Of a stretch of 64,000 nt of DNA, positions 30,995-39,252 are shown one piece after another; positions within the stretch are counted from its first letter, which is position 1, and the number at the start of each line of letters is the position of its first letter. The translations under genes and the position numbers were made by a program. Origin of the DNA: Candidatus Merdivicinus excrementipullorum (GTDB lineage: Bacteria > Bacillota > Clostridia > Oscillospirales > Ruminococcaceae). Below the pieces are notes generated by a model. That model was not told the origin of the DNA. It ran no database searches and saw only the letters and a program-made list of their open reading frames with translations. The stretch lies in assembly GCA_018716725.1 (NCBI GenBank), contig DVJP01000050.1, forward strand, positions 1 through 64,000, read 5' to 3'.

Positions 30995-31876
30995 TTACCG
31001 GACGGAAAAACGCAGGATATGGCGTTTAACTTCTCCCGGTTCCAACACCTGGACGCCCCGTTTGCTTAAGAAGCTGTCGTCCTCGTCGCTGCACGAAGAC
31101 AGCCCCTGCCAAGGCTCCATGCAGAGGAACGCCCCGCCGTCGGTCCAGAAAGCGATGTAATCGAAGCCTTCAAAGCCCAGGGTCAGCTTCCGTCCGGTGC
31201 GGTTGTCCACCAAATCCACGCTGGAGGAATTCATTTTGTCAAAAATAATGGTCCCCGCCCGGTCAATGACCCCGTAATCCAGCCGGATGGTCCGGTTGTC
31301 CGGCTCTAAGAAAGAAGCCCGGTTTTCCACGTTGATTTCCCCTTTTGCGCCGTCGTAAAGGGGGCAGCTGTTTTCCTCCTCCTTTTCAAAAACCACGGAG
31401 TAATCCTCAAACCGGCTTTCCGACCCGTCAAAGGGCACGCCAAAGCCCGGATGGGTGCCCAGGCAGTAAGGCATGGGCCGGTTATCCCGGTTTTGGACGG
31501 TAACTTCCAGGGTGAGAACGCCGCCTGCAAGGGTGTAGCAGGCGTCCATGGCAAAGCGGAAGGGGTAGGCCGTTAAGGTTTCGGGGGTGTCCGTCAGCCG
31601 CAGAGTGACGGAATTCTCCGATTCCTTGACTGCCTCCCAGCAGAGTTTCCGGGCGAAGCCGTGCTGCTTCAGGTGATAAGGCTTGCCCTCAATGTATACC
31701 GTGTCCTGCCGAACGTTGCTGGCAATGGGGAAGAGGAAGGGGGAGCTTTCGCCCCAGTGGATCCCGTCCCCCTGCCAAATGTATTCGTGCCCGCCGGTGC
31801 GGAAGGATTTCAGCTCCCCGCCCATATCCCGGATGACGGCGGAACTGCCCTGTTTGTCCTGAATGGTAAAATCCAT
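30995..31876 (-). CDS. aldose 1-epimerase family protein
   Basis: A galactose-mutarotase-like beta-sandwich of 293 residues. FTIQDKQGSSAVIRDMGGEL, EYIWQGDGIHWGESSPFLFP, then HGFARKLCWE with the expected His, and CLGTHPGFGVPF with the second conserved His. It fits the YihR/LacX-like group that interconverts alpha and beta anomers. ATG at 31876 follows AAAGGAG by 8 nt. It has a good promoter overlapped on its upstream side by a 10-bp palindrome and is divergent from the spoIIIA operon. Confidence 0.87.
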   Translation of the reverse strand: MDFTIQDKQGSSAVIRDMGGELKSFRTGGHEYIWQGDGIHWGESSPFLFPIASNVRQDTVYIEGKPYHLKQHGFARKLCWEAVKESENSVTLRLTDTPETLTAYPFRFAMDACYTLAGGVLTLEVTVQNRDNRPMPYCLGTHPGFGVPFDGSESRFEDYSVVFEKEEENSCPLYDGAKGEINVENRASFLEPDNRTIRLDYGVIDRAGTIIFDKMNSSSVDLVDNRTGRKLTLGFEGFDYIAFWTDGGAFLCMEPWQGLSSCSDEDDSFLSKRGVQVLEPGEVKRHILRFSVR

Positions 31877-31903
31877 AAAAATCGCTCCTTTCCTTCTGCT
31901 TCC

Positions 31904-31932
31904 ATGATACGATATTTTCCGCCCTTTGTCAA
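31904..31932 (-). promoter_or_regulatory. sigma-A promoter of the aldose epimerase gene
   Basis: Minus strand TTGACA, 17-nt spacer, TATCAT. A perfect -35 only 3 nt from the palindrome at 31936. Confidence 0.75.
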
Positions 31933-31935
31933 ACG

Positions 31936-31970
31936 GTTCTATCCTCCTATGGGCCTGCATAGGATAGAAC
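31936..31970. promoter_or_regulatory. palindrome between aldose epimerase and spoIIIAA
   Basis: GTTCTATCCT (31936-31945) and AGGATAGAAC (31961-31970) are perfect 10-bp arms with a 15-nt spacer, containing the nested pair CCTAT/ATAGG. It ends 20 nt before the spoIIIAA start and touches the epimerase -35. It looks more like an operator or 5' hairpin than a terminator, since no T run follows. Confidence 0.55.
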
Positions 31971-31990
31971 ACAAAGGATGGTGGAAATCA

Positions 31991-32944
31991 ATGGACGAGT
32001 ATGGAACGCTTTTGCCGTATTTCAGCGGATGGATGCGCCAAAGGCTGGAAGCAGTGCCGGAGGGGAGCCGCCCCTCTATCCGGGAAATCCGCCTGCGGCT
32101 GGGACAGCCTGTTGCCCTGACGGCAAAGGACGGCCCCTTTTTCCTGTCCCGGGAAGGCCGCCTGCTGCCAAGGCCCCCGGCTTTCCCGGAACGGGCCTTG
32201 CGGGAGGAGCTTTTGGAGATTTTAAAGAAGGTCTGCGGCTATTCCCTGCAAAGCTGCCAGCAGGAGCTGGCCCAGGGGTATTATACCCTTCCCGGCGGCC
32301 ACCGGGTGGGGATTGCCGGAACGGTTTCGGCGGAAAAGGGCCGGGTAAACGCCCTTTGGCAGCCAATGTGCTTAAATTTCCGAATCGCCCGCCAGCTTCC
32401 GGGAGCGGCGGGGGATTTGCCCCAGAAACTCTATTCCGGCGGGAAAATCCCCTCCGTTTTGATTGCCGGCGTCCCTTCCAGTGGGAAAACCACCCTTCTG
32501 CGGGACTTAATCCGGCGGCTTTCCATGGGGGAAACCGGGCGGTGCCTGCAAATCGCCGCAGTGGACGAACGGGGGGAGCTGGGCGGCGGCCGGGAACAGG
32601 GGACGGGCCTGGATTTAGGCCCCTGCACCGACCTGTTAAGCGGTTATCCCAAAGGAGCGGGGATGGAGATTGCCCTGCGGACCCTTGCGCCGGACGTCCT
32701 GGCCTGCGATGAAATCGGCGGGGAGGGGGAAGCGGCGGCAATCCTTTCCGGGGCCGGGGCCGGAGTCCCTCTGCTGGCCACAGCTCACGGGGAAACCTGC
32801 CGCCAGATTATGAGCCGCCCCGCCCTCCGGCCCCTTTTGGAGGCCGGGATTTTCGACCGGCTGGTTTTACTGGATTCCAGCAAAAATCCCGGAACCGTCC
32901 GGGAGATTCTCGATCTGCACCATCGGGAGGAGGGGAGCGCGTGA
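31991..32944 (+). CDS. spoIIIAA: stage III sporulation protein AA (ATPase)
   Basis: Secretion-type ATPase of 317 residues that energises the SpoIIIA-SpoIIQ feeding channel in the mother cell. Walker A is AGVPSSGKTTLLRDLIRRLS (about 160-178), Walker B VLACDEIGGEGEA (about 237-250). LPGGHRVGIAGTV and ALRTLAPDVLACDEIG are strong family landmarks. It starts at ATG 31991 after a weak GGTGG and is followed by spoIIIAB with a 4-nt stop/start overlap. Operon expression is expected under the mother-cell factor sigma-E; a clear sigma-E promoter was not found. Confidence 0.95.
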   Translation: MDEYGTLLPYFSGWMRQRLEAVPEGSRPSIREIRLRLGQPVALTAKDGPFFLSREGRLLPRPPAFPERALREELLEILKKVCGYSLQSCQQELAQGYYTLPGGHRVGIAGTVSAEKGRVNALWQPMCLNFRIARQLPGAAGDLPQKLYSGGKIPSVLIAGVPSSGKTTLLRDLIRRLSMGETGRCLQIAAVDERGELGGGREQGTGLDLGPCTDLLSGYPKGAGMEIALRTLAPDVLACDEIGGEGEAAAILSGAGAGVPLLATAHGETCRQIMSRPALRPLLEAGIFDRLVLLDSSKNPGTVREILDLHHREEGSA

Positions 32945-33447
32945 AGCTGCTGGGGATTTTGCTGGGAGGGCTGGCCCTGTTCCTTATGGGGAACAGCCTG
33001 GCCGCCCGGCTGAAAGAGGAGGCGGGCCTCTTACGGAAAGGACAGCTTCTCATCCTCCGGGTCCGGCGGGAACTGACGGTGCGGAAGCTGCCCACGGGCC
33101 AGCTTCTCCGGGAACTGGCGGAAGATGCGGATTTTGCCTGTTTCCCCTTCCTTCAAAAAATGGCGGACCGGTTTACCGGGACGGAATCCCCGGCCTTCAT
33201 CTGGCAGGAGGAGATTGACCGCTGGAAAGGGCTTCCCCATTATCCCGCCGGCCGGGAAGCGTTCAGGGAGCTTGGGGGGATACTAGGCGGCTCCGACGGG
33301 GAATCCCAGGCGGCGGCTTTGCTGCTTTTGGAGGAACGGATGCAGAACGCCCTTTCCCAGGCGGAAAAAAAGGCGGCGGCGGACGGAAAGCTCTGCCGGT
33401 CCTTGGGGGCGCTGGCGGGGCTGATGCTGGCGGTGCTGGCCATATAA
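32941..33447 (+). CDS. spoIIIAB: stage III sporulation protein AB
   Basis: A 168-residue GspF-like membrane protein. An N-terminal transmembrane helix (LLGILLGGLALFLMGNSLAA) is followed by helical segments such as RVRRELTVRKLPTGQLLREL and a C-terminal helix (LGALAGLMLAVLAI). The start is GTG in the GTGA overlap with spoIIIAA. Its place as second gene in the AA-AH order confirms the assignment even though the sequence itself diverges. Confidence 0.92.
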   Translation: MKLLGILLGGLALFLMGNSLAARLKEEAGLLRKGQLLILRVRRELTVRKLPTGQLLRELAEDADFACFPFLQKMADRFTGTESPAFIWQEEIDRWKGLPHYPAGREAFRELGGILGGSDGESQAAALLLLEERMQNALSQAEKKAAADGKLCRSLGALAGLMLAVLAI

Positions 33448-33461
33448 GGGAGGGAAAAAGA

Positions 33462-33659
33462 ATGGATGTGGATTTGATCTTCCAGATTGCCGCCATCGGC
33501 ATTATTGTGGCGGTGTTAAACCAGGTGCTGATCCGTTCCGGCCGGGAGGAGCAGGCCATGATGACTACCTTGGCGGGGCTGATTGTAGTGCTGATGATGG
33601 TAATTACCCAGATCAGCACCCTCTTTGACACCATTAAGCAGCTTTTCGGGCTGTGGTGA
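33462..33659 (+). CDS. spoIIIAC: stage III sporulation protein AC
   Basis: A 65-residue membrane protein with two helices. DLIFQIAAIGIIVAVLNQVL and EEQAMMTTLAGLIVVLMMVI are the family signature. RBS GGAGG lies before ATG. It partners SpoIIIAD in the channel base. Confidence 0.94.
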   Translation: MDVDLIFQIAAIGIIVAVLNQVLIRSGREEQAMMTTLAGLIVVLMMVITQISTLFDTIKQLFGLW

Positions 33660-33673
33660 CGGGGGGACGCGCT

Positions 33674-34063
33674 GTGGATTTGATTGCCATTGCCGGGGCG
33701 GGGCTGATTGCCGCTGCGGCCGCCGTCCTGTTAAAACAGTACAAGCCGGAATACGCCATGCTGGTTTCCCTGATGGCGGTTGGGGTCATGTTTTTCTGGA
33801 TTCTGGGGGAATTCTTTCCGGCCCTCAGCACGCTGCGGGGGATGATGGAGCGCACCGCCTTTTCCTCCCAGGCCCTGCGGACCTTAATGAAATGCCTGGG
33901 GGTCTGCTACCTGTGCGAAATTGCCGGGCAGGTTTGCCGGGAGGCGGGACAAACTGCCATCGCCTCCAAGGTGGAGCTGGCGGGGAAAGCGGCGGTGCTG
34001 TTGCTCTGCCTGCCCATGTTTGAGGAGCTTTTGGAAATCGCCCTGACGTTAATCAACCTGTAA
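33674..34063 (+). CDS. spoIIIAD: stage III sporulation protein AD
   Basis: A 129-residue protein with four predicted membrane helices: DLIAIAGAGLIAAAAAVLLK, YAMLVSLMAVGVMFFWIL, the middle FSSQALRTLMKCLGVCYLCE region, and the C-terminal LAGKAAVLLLCLPMFEELLE segment. The start is taken as GTG 33674, which has GGGGGGA 6 nt upstream; the earlier GTGs overlap the spoIIIAC stop without a ribosome site. Confidence 0.92.
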   Translation: MDLIAIAGAGLIAAAAAVLLKQYKPEYAMLVSLMAVGVMFFWILGEFFPALSTLRGMMERTAFSSQALRTLMKCLGVCYLCEIAGQVCREAGQTAIASKVELAGKAAVLLLCLPMFEELLEIALTLINL

Positions 34064-34075
34064 GGAGGATGTCCC

Positions 34076-35209
34076 ATGTGGAGAAAAGCGGCCCTTTGCC
34101 TGGTTTTGCTGGCGGCAGTGTGGTTCTTCATTCCAGGAACTGCATACGCCGCGGATACGGAAACCCAGGTGGAGGAACAGCTGGAAAAAAGCGGCGTAAA
34201 GGAGCTGCTCCCTCTCATTCCGGAGGAAGGGGAGGGGGTGGCGGAAAATGAGGAGCTGATACAGGGGGATATTTCCGGCTGGACGCCCCAGGCGGTGTTC
34301 TCCGCCCTTTTTGAAACCCTCCGGGAAAAGCTGGGGGCGCCTTTGAAGCTTTTGGGAAGCCTTTGCGGCATTTTGCTCCTGTGCGCCCTTCTGCGGGCAA
34401 TCTCCGGGGAAATGGAAAATTCCGACTGCCAGGGGGCTTTCCGGGTGGCGGGAAGCCTTTGCGCGTCGGCGGCCATTTTGACGGCGGTCATCCCGGTAAT
34501 TGAGCGGGCGGCCAAGGCCATTGGGGAACTGTCCGCCTTTATGATGGGGTTTATTCCGGTTTATTCCGGGGTCATCGCCGTTTCCGGGCGTCCGGCCTCG
34601 GCGGTGGCTTACCAGACGGTGACCCTGGCGGCGGCCCAGTTTTTTTCCCAGCTGGCTAACACCATGATCGTCCCCCTGGTGGGGATTTTCCTTGCCGTCT
34701 GCGCCGCCGGCTCCGTGACAGAAGGCGTTGACGTGAAAGGCATTGCCCAGGGGGCCAAGAGCTTGGCCATGTGGGTGCTGGGGCTGTGCCTGACCATTTT
34801 CGTGGCCCTTCTCACCTTGCAGAGCCTGACGGCTGGGGCGGCGGACAACGTGGGAACCCGGGCGGTGAAATTTGTCATCAGTTCCGCGGTGCCGGTGGTG
34901 GGCGGCGCGTTAAGCGAGGCATACAGCTCTTTAAGCGGGTGCCTGGGACTTGTCAAAAACGCCGTGGGGATTTTCGGCATTGTGGTCATGGCCGCTTCTT
35001 TCCTGCCGGTGCTCATAAGTGTCGGGCTGACCATGCTGGCCTTAAACCTGGCCGGATGCGTAGGGGACATTCTGGGGGAAAGCCGCACTGCGGGTATCAT
35101 GCGGTCGGCCTCCTCGGCCCTGGCTGTTTTGGGAGGGCTTATCCTCTGTTACGGCATGATGATCCTGTCCTCGGCGGCCATCCTCCTTTGGATGGGAACG
35201 CCGGGCTAA
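34076..35209 (+). CDS. spoIIIAE: stage III sporulation protein AE
   Basis: A 377-residue polytopic membrane protein with a cleavable signal sequence (ending PGTAYAAD), a short acidic outside part (about 27-75) and seven or so helices. FMMGFIPVYSGVIAVSGRPA with SAVAYQTVTLAAAQFFSQLA (about 160-200) is the family core. RBS GGAGG stands 7 nt before ATG, and the gene follows spoIIIAD by 12 nt. It is the large membrane component of the channel. Confidence 0.95.
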   Translation: MWRKAALCLVLLAAVWFFIPGTAYAADTETQVEEQLEKSGVKELLPLIPEEGEGVAENEELIQGDISGWTPQAVFSALFETLREKLGAPLKLLGSLCGILLLCALLRAISGEMENSDCQGAFRVAGSLCASAAILTAVIPVIERAAKAIGELSAFMMGFIPVYSGVIAVSGRPASAVAYQTVTLAAAQFFSQLANTMIVPLVGIFLAVCAAGSVTEGVDVKGIAQGAKSLAMWVLGLCLTIFVALLTLQSLTAGAADNVGTRAVKFVISSAVPVVGGALSEAYSSLSGCLGLVKNAVGIFGIVVMAASFLPVLISVGLTMLALNLAGCVGDILGESRTAGIMRSASSALAVLGGLILCYGMMILSSAAILLWMGTPG

Positions 35210-35222
35210 GGGAGGGGAGAAG

Positions 35223-35729
35223 ATGGACAGTATCCGAAGCGCGGCTGTGTCGCTGTGCATCGCCCTGGTGGCGGCGGGGATTTTTTCCATGCTGACGCCA
35301 AGCGGCAGCTGGAACCGCTTCGCCCGGTTTGGGGTGCAGCTTTTCCTGCTTTTGAGCCTTGCGTCCCCTTTTTTCAGCGGGGAATTAAACTGGACCATGG
35401 AAACCGGGGAGCTTTTAGAGGAAGCCGACAGCGCCAGAACGGAAATGTCCGCCCTGGCCGAGGAGCAGCTTTTGGAGAACTTTTCCGAGAACCTGGAACA
35501 AAGCGCCCGGGATGTTCTGGAAAACGCCGGTTTTTCCCCTTTGGAAATTGAAGCCTGGGTACATATTGCGGACGAACAGCGCATAGATATTAGTGAACTG
35601 AATATCACACTGCCGGAGGAGGAAAAAAGCCGCGGGGACCAAGCGTCCCAGCTGATTGCGGAGGCTTTTGGAACGGAGCCGCAGCTTACCTTTTCCGGCC
35701 AAACGGGAGGAAAAAACAGTGGAGAATAA
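35223..35729 (+). CDS. spoIIIAF: stage III sporulation protein AF
   Basis: A 168-residue protein. Two N-terminal hydrophobic helices (about 5-25 and 33-50) are followed by a soluble ring-building-like domain outside the mother-cell membrane (about 80-150) with FSPLEIEAWVHIADEQRIDI and a beta strand SELNITLPEEE. It overlaps spoIIIAG by 11 nt, so the two are translationally coupled. Confidence 0.9.
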   Translation: MDSIRSAAVSLCIALVAAGIFSMLTPSGSWNRFARFGVQLFLLLSLASPFFSGELNWTMETGELLEEADSARTEMSALAEEQLLENFSENLEQSARDVLENAGFSPLEIEAWVHIADEQRIDISELNITLPEEEKSRGDQASQLIAEAFGTEPQLTFSGQTGGKNSGE

Positions 35730-36273
35730 AAAAGCCCTGCTTTCCCGGGTGCGGGAGATCTGGAAAACGCCGGAAAAACGTTCCCGGTGGATTGTCATTC
35801 TGGGCCTTTGCGGCATCGCGTTGATTTTCCTTTCCAGCCTGGGCGGGAAAAAAGAGGAGCCGCAGCCGGTCTCGGAAGAACAAACTGCCAAGGCTTACGC
35901 CGCCGCTTTGCAGGAGGACCTGGCCAAAATGGTGGGCCAAATCAGCGGGGCCGGGGAAACCAAGATCATGGTGACCCTCCAAAACGACGGCGAAACTTTG
36001 TACGCCAAGGAACAGAAGCTGGATAAGGACAGCACCCAGACCGCCGGGGAAACTGTAAGCGATCGGGAAAGCCGGGAGGAAAACTACGTTCTCATTGACG
36101 GCGCGGAGGGCCGCGACGCCCTGGTCCGCACCCGGATGGAGCCGGTGGTAAAGGGGGTGGTGGTGGTCTGCGAAGGGGGCGATGACCCTGTTACCGCGGC
36201 TAGAGTCATGGACGCGGTAACAACAGCCCTGGACATCAGTTCAGCGAAGGTCTGCATTACAAAATTAGCATAG
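35719..36273 (+). CDS. spoIIIAG: stage III sporulation protein AG
   Basis: A 184-residue ring-forming protein of the feeding channel. One membrane helix (WIVILGLCGIALIFLSSL, about 22-40) precedes the outside domain. LQEDLAKMVGQISGAGETKI followed by MVTLQNDGETLYAKEQ and VKGVVVVCEGGDDPVTAARV are family landmarks of the ring-building fold. Start GTG 35719 lies inside the end of spoIIIAF, after GGGAGG. Confidence 0.94.
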   Translation: MENKKALLSRVREIWKTPEKRSRWIVILGLCGIALIFLSSLGGKKEEPQPVSEEQTAKAYAAALQEDLAKMVGQISGAGETKIMVTLQNDGETLYAKEQKLDKDSTQTAGETVSDRESREENYVLIDGAEGRDALVRTRMEPVVKGVVVVCEGGDDPVTAARVMDAVTTALDISSAKVCITKLA

Positions 36274-36284
36274 GAGGATTGGAC

Positions 36285-36839
36285 ATGAAACTCAATATGA
36301 TTTTAGGGAAAAAACAAATCGTGCTGGCATCGCTGGTACTGGTGCTGGGCGCCGCCATCTACTTAAATTACACCTTTTCCCAGACCGGCCAGCCCTATGA
36401 CATCACCGCCGCCAACGCCGGGGTTTCCGGGGAGGATAAGGAAACCTACGGGGAAGCCCAGCTGACCGACGCGGAAGCGGAGAACGCGGAGGATTATTTC
36501 GCCGAGGCCCGTTTGGAGCGCAAAAAGAGCCGGGATGAAGCGGTGGAAACCCTGGCCACCACCCTTCAGAACGCGGAACTGAGCGATGAGGAAAAGGAAC
36601 TGGCCACAGCCAAGGCATTGGAGGTTTCCCGGCAGATGGAAAGCGAAACCAATATTGAAACCCTGGTCAAGGCCAAGGGGTTTGAGGACTGCCTGGCCAT
36701 GGTCAGCGACGACAGTGTGAAGGTCATGGTGAAAACCGAGGGGTTAAGCGCGGAGCAGGCCGCACAGATTAAGAACATCATCTTAGAGGAAACGGATATT
36801 TTAGCGGAAAACGTGTCCGTCTCCGAGGTCGCGGGGTAA
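36285..36839 (+). CDS. spoIIIAH: stage III sporulation protein AH
   Basis: A 184-residue protein that on the mother-cell side pairs with forespore SpoIIQ. One N-terminal helix (IVLASLVLVLGAAIYLNYTF) and an outer YscJ-like domain: LERKKSRDEAVETLATTLQN and ARQMESETNIE-type helices, then KGFEDCLAMVSDDSVKVMVK and the final strand. ATG 36285 has GGAGG 7 nt before it; the upstream TTG would be too close. It is the last gene of the operon, directly before mosaic repeat C. Confidence 0.94.
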   Translation: MKLNMILGKKQIVLASLVLVLGAAIYLNYTFSQTGQPYDITAANAGVSGEDKETYGEAQLTDAEAENAEDYFAEARLERKKSRDEAVETLATTLQNAELSDEEKELATAKALEVSRQMESETNIETLVKAKGFEDCLAMVSDDSVKVMVKTEGLSAEQAAQIKNIILEETDILAENVSVSEVAG

Positions 36840-37250
36840 CCGGCGGCGAACCGCCGCTGGTAATCCGCCGCGGCCACACACCCCGCGCCAGACTTCGGTT
36901 GGCGCGCGACTGGCTGCGCGCCTCTGCGAAAGGTTCCCCGCTATCTCCAAATAAACGGCGGGGAGGCCCCGCAGCCAATTCAACGCAGACCCGGAATTCG
37001 GGCCGATTGTCGTCAAGCTTGCTTGACGACGCGACGCGGCGCTTCAACCCCTATCCAACCGCTGGAACGGCGCGACAGGCTGCGCCGTTATGGAAGGATT
37101 TCAGTTCCTTTTGATAGAAAAAAGAAAAGTTTTACTCGATTTTGTTTCATGTCGTGAACAAGTTCACGACCAATCGTGGGTGGTCCATTCCGTGAATTAG
37201 TTCACGGCGGCTCGCCGGTTGTAGGGGCGCGCATTGCGCGCCCGTGTTTT
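36838..37250 (-). repeat. mosaic palindromic repeat, copy C (inverted relative to A)
   Basis: No gene is visible. The block holds CGGCGGCGAACCGCCG, GGCGCGCGACTGGCTGCGCG, the palindrome GTCGTCAAGCTTGCTTGACGAC followed by CGCGACGCGGCGCTTCAACC and CCTATCCAACCGCTGG, the last being the reverse complement of 10415-10465. GTCGTGAACAAGTTCACGAC and GTAGGGGCGCGCATTGCGCG close it. Order and orientation of blocks differ from copies A and B. Confidence 0.85.
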
Positions 37251-37384
37251 TTCCAGTACGTTCCGGCGTTTTATACGGGTCAGGTTTCCCGCCCCTGTTC
37301 GTTGGAAAACCTTCGGAAAAGGGAAAAAACAAGGTTTCTCCCAGCCCGTTTTGGGGTTGGGATTCATTTTTTTGCAAAAAAAGG

Positions 37385-37412
37385 TTGTTTCTTAGTGAAA
37401 GTATGGTATAAT
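37385..37412 (+). promoter_or_regulatory. promoter of the Asp23-nusB operon
   Basis: TTGTTT, 16-nt spacer, TATAAT with TGG extension, and a leader of about 105 nt. Confidence 0.6.
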
Positions 37413-37524
37413 ATCCTCAGAGGTTTTTTGCCGCGGGCAACCGCCGCTTGGAAAAAATGCGCGCCCGCCATGAATCCGAAGAGGGTTCGCGGCGCTTGAT
37501 ATGACTTGGAAAGGATGGGTTTCT

Positions 37525-37872
37525 ATGGAACAAAAGACATCGACCAGCGGAAGCATGAAAATTTCCGAGAATGTGATCCGTACCATCGTCCGGACAGTTT
37601 TAAGCGAAATTGACGGCGTCCATTCCTTGGCGTCCCGGACGGGGGAGGGCTCCGGCTGGAAATCGCCCGTGCTTTCCCCGGTTACTGTGTCCCTGGAAGC
37701 GGACGTGGCCGTTATCGACATTGGGATAAACCTTTGCGCCGGGTTCCGCCTGCGGGATGTAGCGGAGCAGGTTCAGCGCCGGGTCAAGGACACGGTGCAG
37801 GATATGACCGGCATCGCTGTCAGCCGGGTAAACGTCCAGGTTGCGGATGTCCGCGCCAAGGAAGCAGTGTAA
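37525..37872 (+). CDS. Asp23/Gls24 family envelope-associated protein
   Basis: A 115-residue Asp23-fold protein without membrane segment. GSMKISENVIRTIVRTVLSE, then VTVSLEADVAVIDIGINLCA and VAEQVQRRVKDTVQDMTGIA with VSRVNVQVADVRAKE are the family core. In Firmicutes these proteins lie next to nusB and link to envelope stress and shape. ATG 37525 follows AAAGG at a long spacing. It is the first gene of a long run ending at recN. Confidence 0.93.
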   Translation: MEQKTSTSGSMKISENVIRTIVRTVLSEIDGVHSLASRTGEGSGWKSPVLSPVTVSLEADVAVIDIGINLCAGFRLRDVAEQVQRRVKDTVQDMTGIAVSRVNVQVADVRAKEAV

Positions 37873-37894
37873 TAATCCGTTTTGGGAGGACAAC

Positions 37895-38308
37895 ATGAAA
37901 AAAATATCTCGTCATCAGATGAGGGAAAACGCTTTTATTTTGACTTTTGAAAAAATGTTTAACGACGATTCCGTGGAGGAAATCCTTAATACTGCACGGG
38001 AATGCGACGACATTGAGGTGACGGACCAGGTGGAGTCCATGTTCCGGGGCGTCGTCCAGAACCAGGACGCCATTGACAGCGTCATTGAGCCAAACTTGAA
38101 GAAATGGACCAAGGACCGGATTTCCCGGGTGAGCCTTGCCATCCTCCGGCTGGGGGTTTACGAGCTTATGTACACCACCGATGTGGACGCGGACATTATC
38201 GTCAGCGAATGCGTAAAGCTGGCCACCACCTTTGCCCATGAGGACGACGTTTCCTTCATAAACGGCGTGCTGGGCGCCATTGTGCGGAACCAGGCGAAAA
38301 AACCATGA
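37895..38308 (+). CDS. nusB: transcription antitermination factor NusB
   Basis: An all-helical RNA-binding protein of 137 residues that joins NusE to boxA RNA in rRNA operons. SRHQMRENAFILTFEKMF at the N-terminus and DRISRVSLAILRLGVYELMY followed by ISECVKLA-type VSECVKLATTFAHEDDVSFI and NGVLGAIVRNQ at the end are standard. RBS GGGAGG. The stop overlaps the start of the next gene (ATGATG). Confidence 0.96.
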   Translation: MKKISRHQMRENAFILTFEKMFNDDSVEEILNTARECDDIEVTDQVESMFRGVVQNQDAIDSVIEPNLKKWTKDRISRVSLAILRLGVYELMYTTDVDADIIVSECVKLATTFAHEDDVSFINGVLGAIVRNQAKKP

Positions 38309-39252
38309 TGTTTTTGGGAATCGACACCAGCAATTACACCACCTCCGCCGCCCTTTACGACCCGGCTTCCGGGGAAGTCCGGATGGAGAAAAAGCTCCTG
38401 CCCACAAGCCCCGGGGCTTTGGGCCTGCGGCAGAGCGACGCCGTGTTCGCCCATGTGAAGCAGTTAGGGGAAATCGCCGAAGGGCTTTTTTCCTCCCTTC
38501 CCCAAAAGCCGGAGCTGTCGGCCGTGGGGGTGTCCGCCTTTCCAAGGCGGGAGGAAGGCTCTTATATGCCCTGCTTTTTGGTGGGGGAAACTGCGGCCCG
38601 GGTGCTGGCTTCGGCGGAGGGGGTTCCCCTTTTCCGGTTTTCCCACCAGGAAGGCCATGTGGCGGCGGCTTTGTACAGCGCCGGAAAGCTCTCCTGGCTG
38701 TCCCGGCGTTTTTTGGCTTTCCATCTTTCCGGCGGCACTACCGACGCCCTTTTGGTGGAGCCGGAAAACGGCTTTTTTACCATTAAAAGGGTGGGAGGAA
38801 GCCTGGATTTAAAGGCCGGACAGGCTGTGGACCGGGTGGGGCTGATGCTGGGGCTTTCCTTCCCCTGCGGGCCGGAGCTTTCCGGTCTGGCGGCCCGGTG
38901 GACGGAACCGGTGCGGGTAAAGCCCGTGTTAAAGGGGACAGGCTGCTGTCTTTCCGGTATTGAAAACAAATGTGCTGATTTTGCCCGCCAGGGGAAACCG
39001 GCGGCCTTTATTGCCCGGTACTGTTTGGAGTCCATTTATGCGGCTTTGGCGGGGATGACGGAGGCCCTTTTGCAGGAATACGGGGAGCTGCCTCTCCTTT
39101 ACGCCGGGGGCGTCATGAGCAGCCAAATCATCCGGGAGAAAATGGAGCGGGAATACGGCGGGGTCTTCGCCGAACCCAAATATTCCTCGGATAACGCCGC
39201 CGGGACGGCTGTTTTGGCGGCAATGGCCATGGAAAAAGGCGGTGTGCAATGA
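38305..39252 (+). CDS. TsaD/Kae1-like ASKHA protein (peptidase M22 family paralogue)
   Basis: A 315-residue relative of the tRNA-modification protein TsaD. FLGIDTSNYTTSAALYDPAS is the phosphate loop, FRFSHQEGHVAAAL gives the HxxxH metal site (about 110-120), FHLSGGTTDALLVE and LKAGQAVDRVGLMLGLSFPC follow, and PLLYAGGVMSS with the DNAAGTAVLA end completes the ASKHA fold. Genuine TsaD proteins normally reside elsewhere in the genome; this paralogue sits between nusB and xseA, translationally coupled to both. Its own function is not known. Confidence 0.85.
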   Translation: MMFLGIDTSNYTTSAALYDPASGEVRMEKKLLPTSPGALGLRQSDAVFAHVKQLGEIAEGLFSSLPQKPELSAVGVSAFPRREEGSYMPCFLVGETAARVLASAEGVPLFRFSHQEGHVAAALYSAGKLSWLSRRFLAFHLSGGTTDALLVEPENGFFTIKRVGGSLDLKAGQAVDRVGLMLGLSFPCGPELSGLAARWTEPVRVKPVLKGTGCCLSGIENKCADFARQGKPAAFIARYCLESIYAALAGMTEALLQEYGELPLLYAGGVMSSQIIREKMEREYGGVFAEPKYSSDNAAGTAVLAAMAMEKGGVQ

